A stretch of DNA of 64,000 bases from Methylocystis sp. (lineage in GTDB: Bacteria; Pseudomonadota; Alphaproteobacteria; Rhizobiales; Beijerinckiaceae). Of this stretch, positions 9,964 to 19,246 are shown piece after piece. The stretch is taken from NCBI RefSeq assembly GCF_021731785.1, contig NZ_JAKFWS010000041.1, forward strand, positions 96,689-160,688, written 5' to 3'. Positions within the stretch are counted from its first letter, which is position 1; every line of letters starts with the position of its first letter. Below the pieces are notes generated by a model. The model was not told where the DNA came from and searched no databases. It saw only the letters and a program-made list of their open reading frames with translations. A program made the position numbers and the translations under genes.

Positions 9964-9994
9964 GGGCGATTCCGCCCAAATGCAGCGTGATCTA
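9964..9994. repeat. Partial copy of palindromic element (see 52639..52694)
   Basis: GGGCGattcCGCCCAAATGCAGcgtGATCTA resembles gggcgactgCGCCCAAATGCAGcgcGATCT at 52664..52693. Confidence 0.55.
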
Positions 9995-10429
9995 GCGGAC
10001 GTTCAAGACGCTCAACGGATTCGTGTCGCTCTTTTTTTTCGCGCTCAGCAGCGCATCGACTTTGTCGCGCACGAGTTCAATCCGCAACGGCTTCGCCAAG
10101 ACGCCGTGCACGCCGGCAGCGACGCATTCCCGGTCGAAACCGCTCGAAATCTGATCGATGATGACCAGGATTTTGGCGTCGGGGATGCGCGCCAAATATT
10201 CTTGGATGAGATCCAGGCCGTTGGCCCGTATCACGTCTTCGGCGAGCACCAGCAGGTCGGGCTTCATGCGCTCCGCCTTTGCGAGCGCGCCGGTCGCGCT
10301 CTCCAGCTCATGCGTTTCGTACTCGTCATGGAGTGCGAACTGAATCGCGGCGCGAAAGATTTCACTGTCGTCGACGACGAAGATTCGCCGGCCTTCGACG
10401 ACTTTCGTCATCTCTGCGCCGATCTGCAT
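9992..10429 (-). CDS. Receiver-domain protein lacking the canonical phospho-acceptor Asp
   Basis: GRRIFVVDDSEIFRAAI...KPDLLVLAEDVIRANGLDLI...GVLAKPLR; CheY-like fold; ATG start at 10429 preferred over the upstream TTG. Confidence 0.7.
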   Translation of the reverse strand: MQIGAEMTKVVEGRRIFVVDDSEIFRAAIQFALHDEYETHELESATGALAKAERMKPDLLVLAEDVIRANGLDLIQEYLARIPDAKILVIIDQISSGFDRECVAAGVHGVLAKPLRIELVRDKVDALLSAKKKSDTNPLSVLNVR

Positions 10430-10644
10430 GGCGGCCTCGCTTGACGGTTGACTGTCTGCGTCACTGTGCAAGCCGCGTGCCGCGGCCCTAGGGGCGCGCC
10501 GCGACGAGGGGGCGCGGCGGGCCTGCCGTAATGTTCCAAACACGACTGTAAGCTTTGACACATGTCGTGAGCCGGAAAGCGGCGGTTCCACCTTCGCCGG
10601 CGCAATCAATAATTTGATATAGCTCGACGACAAAGATTTGTGCA

Positions 10645-10669
10645 GTTTGGAATTAAAACGCTTCCAAAC
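10645..10669. promoter_or_regulatory. Candidate operator: 8-bp perfect inverted repeat, 9-bp spacer
   Basis: GTTTGGAA-ttaaaacgc-TTCCAAAC; 15-mer attaaaacgcttcca repeated at 10732..10746. Confidence 0.5.
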
Positions 10670-10816
10670 TATCTGTGGCGGAAAGGCAACAATCGTCAAG
10701 AAAATTACTTTATGTGTCTCAATCTATACAGATTAAAACGCTTCCAGTCAGCGGTATATTCGATTGACCGTGCTCAGCGCCAAATTTAGCTTCAGTCAAA
10801 CTTCGCCGCAAAGCGG

Positions 10817-13378
10817 ATGAAGAAAACGCACAACCCTCCCTGGCGGTTCCCAATGAGCGACGTGAAATCTCCAATTTCTCTACGAATGTTGACCCAGTCG
10901 CTCCCACGGGCGCGAGCGGGAGACCTGACGTCGGTAAAGGCGTTGAGCGTCGCCGCGGCGCTGGCTTCCAGCGTGAGCGCTTCTGCTCTCGCGCAATCCG
11001 CTTCGACCGCTCTCCCGCCAGTGAAAGTCGACGCGCCGCGGGAGAAGCCGCGCGCGATGGCGCCGGCGAAACCCAAGCCCATCGCCGTCGCTCAGCCGCA
11101 TCCGGCGCATCATCCGGCCGTCAATCCTCAGGCTGCGGGTCAACGCCGCGGCGCGCCAGGCGCTTCGAGCGCGGCTGGCCAAGGCGCGGGGAGCGGAGGC
11201 CTTCCGATCCTTGCCACGGCGCCGAACGCCAATCCTTACGCAGATCCCGCCGCGCCGTATAAGGTCGACCGTCTGTCTTCGACGAAGTTCACCGAGCCCG
11301 TGCTGAACACGCCGCGCACGATTACGGTGCTGACCAAGGAAGTGCTCGACGACAAGAACGCATTTACCTTGCGCGAAATCGGCCGCAGCACGGCGGGCGT
11401 GACGCTGGGCACGGGCGAAGGCGGCAACGCCTTCGGCGACCGTTTTTTCATTCGCGGTTTCGACGTGCGCAACGACATTTTCGTCGACGGCATTCGCGAC
11501 CCAGGCGTCAGCATTCGCGAGAACTTCTATACCGAGCAGGTGGAGATTCTACGCGGCCCGGGATCGACATTCGCCGGACGCGGCACCGCCGGTGGCGCGA
11601 TCAACATCGTCACGAAACAGGCGACCGATCGCGATTTCGTCAATCTCACAGGCATCGGCGGCTTTTCCGACCACATGCGACGGATCACGCTCGATGTGAA
11701 CAAGGCGATCACCCCGATCCTGGCGGTGCGCGTCAACGCTCTCTATCATGACTCGAATGTTGCGGGACGCAGCTTCATCACCGATTATCGCGACGGCGTC
11801 GCCGGCTCGGTGGTGTTCAAGCCCCTCCCGGATTTGACCCTCACCGGCGAATATACACATGTCTATCAGAACGGCTTTCCGGATTTTGGCGTGCCGTACA
11901 ATCGAATCTGGAATCGACCGTTCCCGGAAGGGGTCATTCCCCGCTACAATTGGTATGGTTTCGTCAATCGCGACTTCCAGGTTGCGATGCAGAATTTCGG
12001 CACCTTCACGGCGCATTATCGTTACAATGACAACCTCGTCTTCGACAACCGGTTTCGACAGAGCCGTTCGGTCCTGGACTATATCGGCTCGTTGACGCAA
12101 AGCGCCAACCTCTTTGCCGGCACCGTGAATATCGGCGCGCAAAGCCGCTATCAGGTGGTGAACACGCTCGACAACCAGACCGAGGCGACGCTCAAAGTCG
12201 AAACGGGACCGGTTAAGCATGCGCTGGTCGCCGGTGTCGAATTCGCCCGTGAAGGCGTGACGCGCACCAATTACCAGGGACTGGTGTCGGAGTTGAACGG
12301 CACGCCTTCCGTCGGCAACGCCATTACCTGCAACCTCTATCTGCCATGCACCTATCGGCCGTTCCTGAACACGCCCTATCGCAATCCCAATCCGACGCGA
12401 ATCGCCGTCGACACGAAATCCGGCTATCTGATCGAGACCGCGAATTATCAGGATGTGGTCCTCGTGAACGGCGGCGCGCGCTTTGACGATTACAACATCA
12501 CGAGCCGCACGGAGACGCTGTCGACTTTCGCTCAGAACCATTCCGGTCTATTCAACTGGAACGCCGGCGTCGTCTTCAAGCCGCTGCCCAACGTCAGCGC
12601 CTACGCCGCTTACGCCACCTCGGCGAACCCCGTCGGCGCCGAGCTTGACGGCGGCGCGGCGAATTACGGCGGCCTGAACACGGCGGCGCAAATCTTTCCG
12701 CCCCAACTCAACAAGGCGGCGGAGGTCGGTCTGAAATGGGAGCTGTTCGACAGGCACCTGCTTGCGACCGCCGCCTTCTTCAAGACGGATGTGAGCGGCG
12801 CCCGAGAAGTGAACTCCGGCGTCACCACCGGCAACGCGTCCTATTACGTCCAGGGCGTCGACCTTGAGGTTGCGGGCAATGTCACCGAAAAGTGGATGGT
12901 CCTCGGCGGCCTCGTGCTGATGGACTCGCGGGTGACCAGCTCCTATGCGCGAACGAATATTGGACTGCAACTCGCCAATATCGCGCATGAGTCCTTCAGC
13001 CTGCTGTCGAAGTATAAATTTGGCGACCTTATTGGCCTCGCCCCGGATGCGCTCGAATTCGGCGGCCAGGCGATCTATCGCTCAAAGATCTACGGCGGCA
13101 ACAATATCGTGGCCAATGGCGCCCCGGTAATCAACGCATACGGCTGGCCCGCGCCGACCGCCGCCAATCCCTTCCTGAACGTGCCGACGGTTTTGCCTTC
13201 ATACTGGCGCTTCGATCTTTTTGCGGAGGCCAAGATCGGCCCTAACATCACCATGAAATTCTCGGTCAACAATCTGTTCGACCGCACGATCTACGACGCC
13301 TTCTACCAGACGGCGACGCCCTTCGTGCAGATGTCGCCCGGCCGCGCCGTCTATCTTGAAACGCGCGTCCTGTTCTAG
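10817..13378 (+). CDS. TonB-dependent siderophore receptor
   Basis: Signal region, plug (LNTPRTITVLTKEVLDDKNAFTLREI...FFIRGFDVRNDIFVDGIRD...VEILRGPGSTFAGRGTAGGAINIVTK), C-terminal YLETRVLF; alternative ATG start at 10853. Confidence 0.92.
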   Translation: MKKTHNPPWRFPMSDVKSPISLRMLTQSLPRARAGDLTSVKALSVAAALASSVSASALAQSASTALPPVKVDAPREKPRAMAPAKPKPIAVAQPHPAHHPAVNPQAAGQRRGAPGASSAAGQGAGSGGLPILATAPNANPYADPAAPYKVDRLSSTKFTEPVLNTPRTITVLTKEVLDDKNAFTLREIGRSTAGVTLGTGEGGNAFGDRFFIRGFDVRNDIFVDGIRDPGVSIRENFYTEQVEILRGPGSTFAGRGTAGGAINIVTKQATDRDFVNLTGIGGFSDHMRRITLDVNKAITPILAVRVNALYHDSNVAGRSFITDYRDGVAGSVVFKPLPDLTLTGEYTHVYQNGFPDFGVPYNRIWNRPFPEGVIPRYNWYGFVNRDFQVAMQNFGTFTAHYRYNDNLVFDNRFRQSRSVLDYIGSLTQSANLFAGTVNIGAQSRYQVVNTLDNQTEATLKVETGPVKHALVAGVEFAREGVTRTNYQGLVSELNGTPSVGNAITCNLYLPCTYRPFLNTPYRNPNPTRIAVDTKSGYLIETANYQDVVLVNGGARFDDYNITSRTETLSTFAQNHSGLFNWNAGVVFKPLPNVSAYAAYATSANPVGAELDGGAANYGGLNTAAQIFPPQLNKAAEVGLKWELFDRHLLATAAFFKTDVSGAREVNSGVTTGNASYYVQGVDLEVAGNVTEKWMVLGGLVLMDSRVTSSYARTNIGLQLANIAHESFSLLSKYKFGDLIGLAPDALEFGGQAIYRSKIYGGNNIVANGAPVINAYGWPAPTAANPFLNVPTVLPSYWRFDLFAEAKIGPNITMKFSVNNLFDRTIYDAFYQTATPFVQMSPGRAVYLETRVLF

Positions 13379-13389
13379 GAGTCGCACCG

Positions 13390-14073
13390 ATGCTTGCTCA
13401 CATACAGGCCGCGCTCGAGCGAAAGGAGATCGAGCTTATCCGCGAGGCGATGGCGCAGGCGCCGTGGGAGGACGGCGCATCTACGGCCGGAGCGAACGCT
13501 GGCGAGGCGAAGCGCAATCAGCAACTCCCGCCAGACTCTGAAATCTCGCGCGCGCTCGGCAAGCGGCTGCTCTCGTCGCTGCTCGCCAATCCCGCCTTTG
13601 TTTCGACGGCTGTCCCGCTGCACATATATCCGCCGTTGTTCAACCGCTACGGAGTCGGCGATCATTTCGATCCGCACGTCGACAATGCGATCCGCGGCGA
13701 CGCCATGACCGGTGCGCGTATCCGCGTCGATCTCGCCGCGACTGTGCTTCTTTCCGACCCCGACGAATATGAAGGCGGCGAACTGATCGTCGAAGACATC
13801 TATGGATCAAGGCGCTTCAAGCCGCCGGCGGGCGATCTCATTCTTTATTCGGCCGGCAGCCTTCACATGGTGACGCCCGTGACGAGCGGCCTACGTCTCG
13901 CCTCATTCTTGTGGCTGCAAAGCATAATCCGCGCTGACGAGGCGCGCAGCCTCGTTTGCGATCTGGACGAATCGATACAGGAGCTCGCGCCGCGCGTGGG
14001 CGCAGATGATCCGGATCTGCGCAAGCTTGTGACTGTCTACCACAACCTTATCCGTTATTGGGGAGAAGCGTAG
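13390..14073 (+). CDS. PKHD-type 2OG-Fe(II) hydroxylase (PiuC/YbiX family), copy 1
   Basis: [18 protein letters not shown]...[12 protein letters not shown]...[22 protein letters not shown]. Confidence 0.9.
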   Translation: MLAHIQAALERKEIELIREAMAQAPWEDGASTAGANAGEAKRNQQLPPDSEISRALGKRLLSSLLANPAFVSTAVPLHIYPPLFNRYGVGDHFDPHVDNAIRGDAMTGARIRVDLAATVLLSDPDEYEGGELIVEDIYGSRRFKPPAGDLILYSAGSLHMVTPVTSGLRLASFLWLQSIIRADEARSLVCDLDESIQELAPRVGADDPDLRKLVTVYHNLIRYWGEA

Positions 14074-14078
14074 CGCTC

Positions 14079-14762
14079 ATGCTGATTTGCATACCCGAGG
14101 TTCTTTCCAAGCAGCAGGTCGCTTTTTTTCGCGCGGCGATGGACAAGGCGGCGTGGGAAGACGGCCGCGCAACGGCCGGCTCGCAGTCTTCTCTGGTGAA
14201 GAACAATCTTCAATTGCCGCAAAACGGCGAAATCGCGCGCGAGCTTGGCGAACATGTGCTCGAGGCGCTTGCACAGTCATCGATGTTCGTCTCGGCGTCG
14301 CTGCCTCACAGGATTTTCCCGCCGCTCTTCAATCGTTATGGCGTCGGTCAGAACTTCGGACTGCATGTCGACAATGCGATCCGGGGCATTCCCGGAACGC
14401 CGATTCGTATTCGCACGGATCTTTCTTGCACGCTGTTCCTCTCGGAGGCGGACGAGTATGACGGCGGCGAGCTTGTGATCGAGGATCGGGTCGGGCAGCA
14501 GGAAGTGAAACTTCCCGCGGGCGATCTCGTGCTTTATCCCTCAACGAGCCTTCATCTCGTTCGAGGAGTGACGCGCGGCGAGCGCATCGCTTCATTTTTT
14601 TGGCTGCAGAGCATGATTCGCGACAATGTGGCGCGCGCTTTGCTATTCGATCTCGACCAGGCCATTCAATCCCTGACGGCTCGGTTCGGCGCCGGCGATC
14701 CCGCCTGCGTCAAATTGTCGGGCGTCTATCACAATCTGATCCGAACATGGGCTGAAGCATGA
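14079..14762 (+). CDS. PKHD-type 2OG-Fe(II) hydroxylase (PiuC/YbiX family), copy 2
   Basis: [18 protein letters not shown]...[12 protein letters not shown]...[22 protein letters not shown]; tandem paralog of the previous gene. Confidence 0.9.
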   Translation: MLICIPEVLSKQQVAFFRAAMDKAAWEDGRATAGSQSSLVKNNLQLPQNGEIARELGEHVLEALAQSSMFVSASLPHRIFPPLFNRYGVGQNFGLHVDNAIRGIPGTPIRIRTDLSCTLFLSEADEYDGGELVIEDRVGQQEVKLPAGDLVLYPSTSLHLVRGVTRGERIASFFWLQSMIRDNVARALLFDLDQAIQSLTARFGAGDPACVKLSGVYHNLIRTWAEA

Positions 14763-15574
14763 AACGTCTTTTACAGTATCTCGTGATCTCGATCATTGCG
14801 CTTCTCGCTGCGCAGAGCGTCTCGGCCGCACCGGGTTCGCCAGCGCTCGACGCAGCGATTGCGGCCACTAAGCCTCACGATCTTTCTGTCTGGACGATGT
14901 TCGTCAACGCCGACATCGTCGTGAAGATCGTGATGATCGGTCTTTTGTTGGCGTCCGTGGCGACGTGGACGATCCTGATCGCCAAATCCATCGAACTGAG
15001 ACGTGCGCGCGATCGCGTATTGTCGGCGATCGCTCGCCTTTCCGAGGCGCGCGGACTCGCCGAGGCGCGGCTGGCGCTTGGGGGCGGCGACCGTCTCACC
15101 CAGTCGCTTCTTTCTGAAGCGACGCGGGAAATGAAACTGTCGTCCGATATCATCGCGGCGCCCGGCGTCAAGGAGCGCATCGCGAGTTGTTACGGAGAGA
15201 TCGAACGCGCCCAGGCGCTCGCGATCAAACGGGGCACCGGACTGCTTGCCTCGGTCGGATCGACGGCGCCGTTCATCGGCCTTTTCGGCACGGTCTGGGG
15301 CATCATGAACAGCTTCATCGGCATTTCCAAAGCCCAGACGACCAATTTGGCCGTCGTCGCGCCGGGCATCGCCGAAGCGCTGCTCGCGACGGCAGTCGGT
15401 CTGTTCGCCGCCATCCCCGCCGTGCTGATCTACAATCATCTTGCGCGTCAGGCGTCCGCCTATCTTGAACTGGTCTCCAATCTTTCCGGCGAATTGCTCC
15501 GTATCGTGTCGCGCGATCTCGATCGCGCCGGACATGCCGCCGATACGACCAGCAAGATTCACGCGGCGGAGTAG
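14759..15574 (+). CDS. exbB: ExbB, TonB-system proton channel
   Basis: MotA/TolQ/ExbB signature [29 protein letters not shown]. Confidence 0.92.
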   Translation: MKRLLQYLVISIIALLAAQSVSAAPGSPALDAAIAATKPHDLSVWTMFVNADIVVKIVMIGLLLASVATWTILIAKSIELRRARDRVLSAIARLSEARGLAEARLALGGGDRLTQSLLSEATREMKLSSDIIAAPGVKERIASCYGEIERAQALAIKRGTGLLASVGSTAPFIGLFGTVWGIMNSFIGISKAQTTNLAVVAPGIAEALLATAVGLFAAIPAVLIYNHLARQASAYLELVSNLSGELLRIVSRDLDRAGHAADTTSKIHAAE

Positions 15575-15577
15575 GTC

Positions 15578-16003
15578 ATGGCCGTTCATCTCAAAAGCGA
15601 CCTTGAAGAAACCCACGAGATCAATGTCACGCCGTTCATCGACGTGATGCTCGTGCTGCTCATCATCTTCATGGTGGCGGCGCCGCTCGCCACAGTCGAT
15701 CTCCCCGTCGATCTGCCGGCGTCGAACGCTGCGCCTCATGAAAAGCCTGATAAGCCGGTCTATGTGACGATTCAGAGCGATCTTGCGCTCGCCCTGGGCG
15801 AGACGCCAGTCAAGCGAAAGGATCTTGTTTCGGCGCTCGACGCGCATCTCGGCGACAAAGCGAAACGCATCTTTCTGCGAGCGGACGCCAGCGTGCCCTA
15901 TGGCGAGATGATGGCGGTGTTGGAGAGTCTGCGCGCTGGCGGCTATTTGCGCGTGGCCCTCGTCGCGCTGGACGCCGGCGGCAAGGCGCCTAGCGCGCAA
16001 TGA
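15578..16003 (+). CDS. exbD: ExbD
   Basis: EINVTPFIDVMLVLLIIFMVAAPLATVDLPVDLP. Confidence 0.92.
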   Translation: MAVHLKSDLEETHEINVTPFIDVMLVLLIIFMVAAPLATVDLPVDLPASNAAPHEKPDKPVYVTIQSDLALALGETPVKRKDLVSALDAHLGDKAKRIFLRADASVPYGEMMAVLESLRAGGYLRVALVALDAGGKAPSAQ

Positions 16004-16788
16004 GCGCCGCCGCCGCTCTTCAAAATCCGCAATCGAACGGCAGGCTTTGGGGCCTCGCTGTGGCGTTCGCCCTGCTTCTGCACGTCGCAGGCGCCGTCGC
16101 CGCTTTTGCAACCTTGCAGGGCGATGACGAGGAGGCGTCCGGCGCGCCGGCGATCGAAATATCTCTCGAGCCGGCAGCGCCTCGCGACGCCGAGGCTGCG
16201 GATCTGCCGCCCGGCTCGGTCGCCGACGAAGCGGCCGCAGCGGCGCCCTCTGCGGCCGCCTCTGAAGCCAAGGAGGTGAAGGAAGAGCGGATCGCCCGGA
16301 CCGAAGCCGAAGACGCCGAACTCACGCACACCACCACCCTGGACAAGCCGGTCGAAGAGGAAAAGAAGGTTCAGGCGCAACCGGTTGTTTCGGCTGAATC
16401 GGCGGCCTCGGAAGCGACGGCGCCGCCTAAATCAGACGTAGAGCAGGTCTCCGACAGACCGGTATCGCCGGTGCAGGGCGCCGACGTTAGAGCGAACGCC
16501 ATCAGGCTGACTTGGCAGAAGGCTCTGCTCTCGCATCTCAACCGCCACAAGCGCTATCCGACCAGCGGCGGCCGTCGGTCGGCGGAAGCGAGCGTCTCAT
16601 TCACGCTCGACAGGCACGGCCATGTCGTCAGCTACAGCATCAAGCGTTCGGCCGGACATCCGGCTTTTGACGATGCGGCGCTTGCAATGATGAAGCGCGC
16701 CGATCCCGTGCCGCCGCCCCCTCCGGCGCTTGCCGACGAAGTGCTGACATTCGAGGTGCCGGTGCAATTTCGCGCCGGCGGAAAATAA
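16000..16788 (+). CDS. tonB: TonB
   Basis: N-terminal TM, acidic/Pro linker, C-terminal TonB domain (YPTSGGRRSAEASVSFTLDRHGHVVSYSIKRSAGHPAFDDAAL). Confidence 0.88.
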   Translation: MSAAAALQNPQSNGRLWGLAVAFALLLHVAGAVAAFATLQGDDEEASGAPAIEISLEPAAPRDAEAADLPPGSVADEAAAAAPSAAASEAKEVKEERIARTEAEDAELTHTTTLDKPVEEEKKVQAQPVVSAESAASEATAPPKSDVEQVSDRPVSPVQGADVRANAIRLTWQKALLSHLNRHKRYPTSGGRRSAEASVSFTLDRHGHVVSYSIKRSAGHPAFDDAALAMMKRADPVPPPPPALADEVLTFEVPVQFRAGGK

Positions 16789-16993
16789 GCGTGCAGCTCG
16801 TTCTATCCTGAGGCAAAGGGCTCGAGCAAATGTTTACGAAGAAGCGCAGCGCATCGAACCGCAAACTTGACCGGCGGTCGCCAGTTCTCCACAGCGGCTT
16901 TTGCCGCCAAGCTTTTCTGTTTGTTAAAAAATTTAGAGGATTGTCGGAACCGATGTTCGAATCACAGCTTCAATAGGCCATGTGGAGGGCGCC

Positions 16994-17194
16994 ATGTCGC
17001 CACATGAAAAGCGAGCAACGTGTACAGAGGCGGCAATGAGAGGACTTCAGGTGCAGGGCGACGGGCTCGATCTCGAGCGAAGCGTTAAGTCGCTTGGCGA
17101 ACAGCTTAGACGGCAGTTTTCCGATATCGCTTCTGAACCGCTGCCCGAAGTTATGCTCGTTCTCTTGGAGAAGCTGAGCGGAGTGGCGAAGTGA
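16994..17194 (+). CDS. NepR-like anti-sigma factor (small)
   Basis: C-terminal LGEQLRRQFSDIASEPLPEVMLVLLEKLSG fits the NepR helix pattern LR..y..v..EpvP..fl.LL.kL. Confidence 0.5.
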   Translation: MSPHEKRATCTEAAMRGLQVQGDGLDLERSVKSLGEQLRRQFSDIASEPLPEVMLVLLEKLSGVAK

Positions 17195-17211
17195 GATAAG
17201 CGCAACGCAAC

Positions 17212-17403
17212 TCAGCGCGTCTTGCCGTAACGATCGGCGCCATCCAATTTTGCGAGCAGGTCTTTGAGATCCTCCGGCGCCGGCTTCAAGATCAGGTCGA
17301 GATAGAGAAGGGAGAAGCGCTTTTCGAGCGCTTCGCGCAACGAGCGTCGAAGCAGCGCCTTCTTGCCCTCCTGCGAGCCGGTTCCCGGTGACGCGATTGT
17401 CAT
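17212..17403 (-). CDS. NepR-like small protein, divergent sequence
   Basis: LREALEKRFSLLYLDLILKPAPEDLKDLLAKLDGAD; stop/start overlap with the upstream ORF. Confidence 0.45.
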   Translation of the reverse strand: MTIASPGTGSQEGKKALLRRSLREALEKRFSLLYLDLILKPAPEDLKDLLAKLDGADRYGKTR

Positions 17404-17588
17404 GACGCGCGTTCGACCTCTTTGAAGAGAGACCGCCAGTTGGAAGGTCCTTCGCGTGCGTCTTTGCCCGAGAAGGTGCGTTCAGGAGATTGGTCGGCAA
17501 ATCGAAACGACTCGCCGCCTCGGACCAATCGTGACCTGCCGCGCTTCGCGCGATATTCGATGATGAACGGGCGAACGACTTTCTTCAT
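17400..17588 (-). CDS. Small basic hypothetical protein, first gene of a two-gene unit
   Basis: MKKVVRPFIIEYRAKRGRSRLVRGGESF...; start chosen at ATG 17588, downstream of the promoter at 17623..17647. Confidence 0.5.
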   Translation of the reverse strand: MKKVVRPFIIEYRAKRGRSRLVRGGESFRFADQSPERTFSGKDAREGPSNWRSLFKEVERAS

Positions 17589-17622
17589 GGACGAGCCTTC
17601 GTCTTGCGTGCGGACAACGATC

Positions 17623-17647
17623 AACGATTATGCGACGCAAATGTTCC
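17623..17647 (-). promoter_or_regulatory. EcfG (general stress response) sigma-factor promoter
   Basis: Minus strand GGAAC-ATTTGCGTCGCATAAT(16)-CGTT, matching GGAAC-N16/17-cGTT. Confidence 0.7.
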
Positions 17648-17712
17648 GGTTCTTCAAAGTCGGAAAGAATGCGCGCGCTCATCTGCAAATTTCAAGAAAG
17701 AATACGCAAACT

Positions 17713-17747
17713 TAAAAAAAGAATGCCGGCGAGTTTGACTCGCCGGC
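17713..17747 (-). terminator. Intrinsic terminator of csbD
   Basis: Perfect 10-bp stem GCCGGCGAGT/ACTCGCCGGC with 3-nt loop, followed on the minus strand by a T-run. Confidence 0.85.
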
Positions 17748-17768
17748 GTAGGCAATGAAGCGTCGGCG

Positions 17769-17966
17769 CTAGTGGCGCGACATCCAGTCGTCGATCTGCT
17801 CTTTGGCCTTGTCCTTCGCCAAGCCGTAACGCTCCTGGATCACGCCTTCGAGCTGCTCGCGGTTGCCATTGATGCGGGCAATGTCATCATCGGTGAGCTT
17901 GCCCCACTGCTCCCTCACATTGCCCTTGAATTTTTTCCAGTTTCCTTCGATCGTATCCCAGTTCAT
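17769..17966 (-). CDS. CsbD family stress protein
   Basis: MNWDTIEGNWKKFKGNVREQWGKLTDDDIARINGNREQLEGVIQERYGLAKDKAKEQIDDWMSRH. Confidence 0.93.
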   Translation of the reverse strand: MNWDTIEGNWKKFKGNVREQWGKLTDDDIARINGNREQLEGVIQERYGLAKDKAKEQIDDWMSRH

Positions 17967-18048
17967 GGATTCCTCCTTATCAGGAAACGGCCGCAATCGC
18001 GGCGTACGCCTTGGAAAGCGAGCCCGGGCCTGACTTTCACGTCCGATT

Positions 18049-18073
18049 AACCCTTCGCTCGCGCAGATGTTCC
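18049..18073 (-). promoter_or_regulatory. EcfG-type promoter of csbD
   Basis: Minus strand GGAAC-ATCTGCGCGAGCGAAG(16)-GGTT, about 85-105 bp upstream of the csbD ATG. Confidence 0.6.
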
Positions 18074-18314
18074 ATGTCGACTTGCGCGCGCGCTCACATT
18101 TAAGGTTTCGCACGGCGCGGGACCTCTGCCGTAGCCTGTTCGCCAAGCTCGAGAGCGCTTGGGCATTGCAGCGCAATGTGAGCCGCTCATTGGGCTCGAA
18201 GCGAAGCAACCAAATAAAGCGCGTGGCGACTGACCGCTACGTCGTTGGCCCCGTTGCCTGCGACATCCGAAACCGATCGGCGAGGGCGTGTCTTTGAGCG
18301 GGCCTAAGCTGATC

Positions 18315-18608
18315 CTAAGGCGTTATGTTGATCGTGAGATAAAGCGTGCGCGTCAGCGGGTCGAGGCTGCCGAGGCCCAGAAGGATGATGAGCCAAAGCG
18401 CCGCAGCGGCGGCGAACAGCCAGACGGTCGCGCCCTCTTGACCGAGGTCCATGAATCCGACCGCGGCGACGCCCACCATCGTCGCCGCGACGATCGCGAC
18501 GCCGCCGCGTCCCCAACCCGGAAAGGCGAACGTCGCCGCGAGTTCTGCGGCGAGAAGCGCAAACATCAGCGACGCGACCGCGACAAGACGAACAATGACC
18601 GCCGTCAT
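18315..18608 (-). CDS. Cytochrome oxidase subunit IV-type small membrane protein
   Basis: Three TM helices, overlaps cox3 stop (ATGA), last gene of the oxidase operon. Confidence 0.7.
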   Translation of the reverse strand: MTAVIVRLVAVASLMFALLAAELAATFAFPGWGRGGVAIVAATMVGVAAVGFMDLGQEGATVWLFAAAAALWLIILLGLGSLDPLTRTLYLTINITP

Positions 18609-19246
18609 GACGCGCGTCCTATGAGATAGATGAGCGGAAACAGGACGAGCCAAATGATATCGATAAAGGTCCAGTAGAGCCCCACGACACGGACCGGACT
18701 ATGGCGCTCGGCGGTAAACCGTTCGGCTTGGAAGATGATCCAGGCAACCAGCCCAAGTCCGACGACAAGATGCAGGCCATGAAGGGCCGTGCCGAAAAAG
18801 TAAAAGGCGAAGAACAGTTGAGCGCCGCTTCTGGCCGGCCCATGAATTGCGAAATTTGGGCCGGGAAACAGACCTTCCTTAAGGTCCATTCGCCATTCGA
18901 CTCCAAATTTGAGACCGATGAAAGCGGCGCCGAGCGCCCAAGCGATCGCCAGCCATATGACCATGCCGCGACGGCTTCCGAATGCGATACAGGCCAGCCC
19001 GACGCTATAAGTGAAACTGCTCGCGAGCAGTAGCCCGGTGTTGGTCAAACCGATCATCAGCGCCGTGTGTCGACTGCCGGCGTCGAATGCGCTCGGATCG
19101 GCATGACGCGCATAGATCCACGAAAGGAAGATCGGACCAAAGAACAGCGCCTCGGTCGCGAGAAAAAGCCACATCCCGGAAATCGCCGCTTCATGCTGAC
19201 GTTCGGCGCTTCCGAATTGGAATTCATGAGCCTCGGCGTCACTCAT
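18605..19246 (-). CDS. Heme-copper oxidase subunit III
   Basis: [24 protein letters not shown]...FALHGLHL-like ([13 protein letters not shown])...[18 protein letters not shown]. Confidence 0.9.
   Translation of the reverse strand: MSDAEAHEFQFGSAERQHEAAISGMWLFLATEALFFGPIFLSWIYARHADPSAFDAGSRHTALMIGLTNTGLLLASSFTYSVGLACIAFGSRRGMVIWLAIAWALGAAFIGLKFGVEWRMDLKEGLFPGPNFAIHGPARSGAQLFFAFYFFGTALHGLHLVVGLGLVAWIIFQAERFTAERHSPVRVVGLYWTFIDIIWLVLFPLIYLIGRAS

Noticed and set aside
14771-16111. 446-aa minus-strand ORF opposite exbB/exbD
   Set aside because: Shadow ORF: rich in R/H/D/Q with no domain; the exbB-exbD reading is unambiguous.
16946-16971. GGAAC upstream of the plus-strand NepR-like gene as an EcfG promoter
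   Set aside because: The -10 element at N16 spacing is GCTT (CTTC at N17), not cGTT; too weak to call without expression data.
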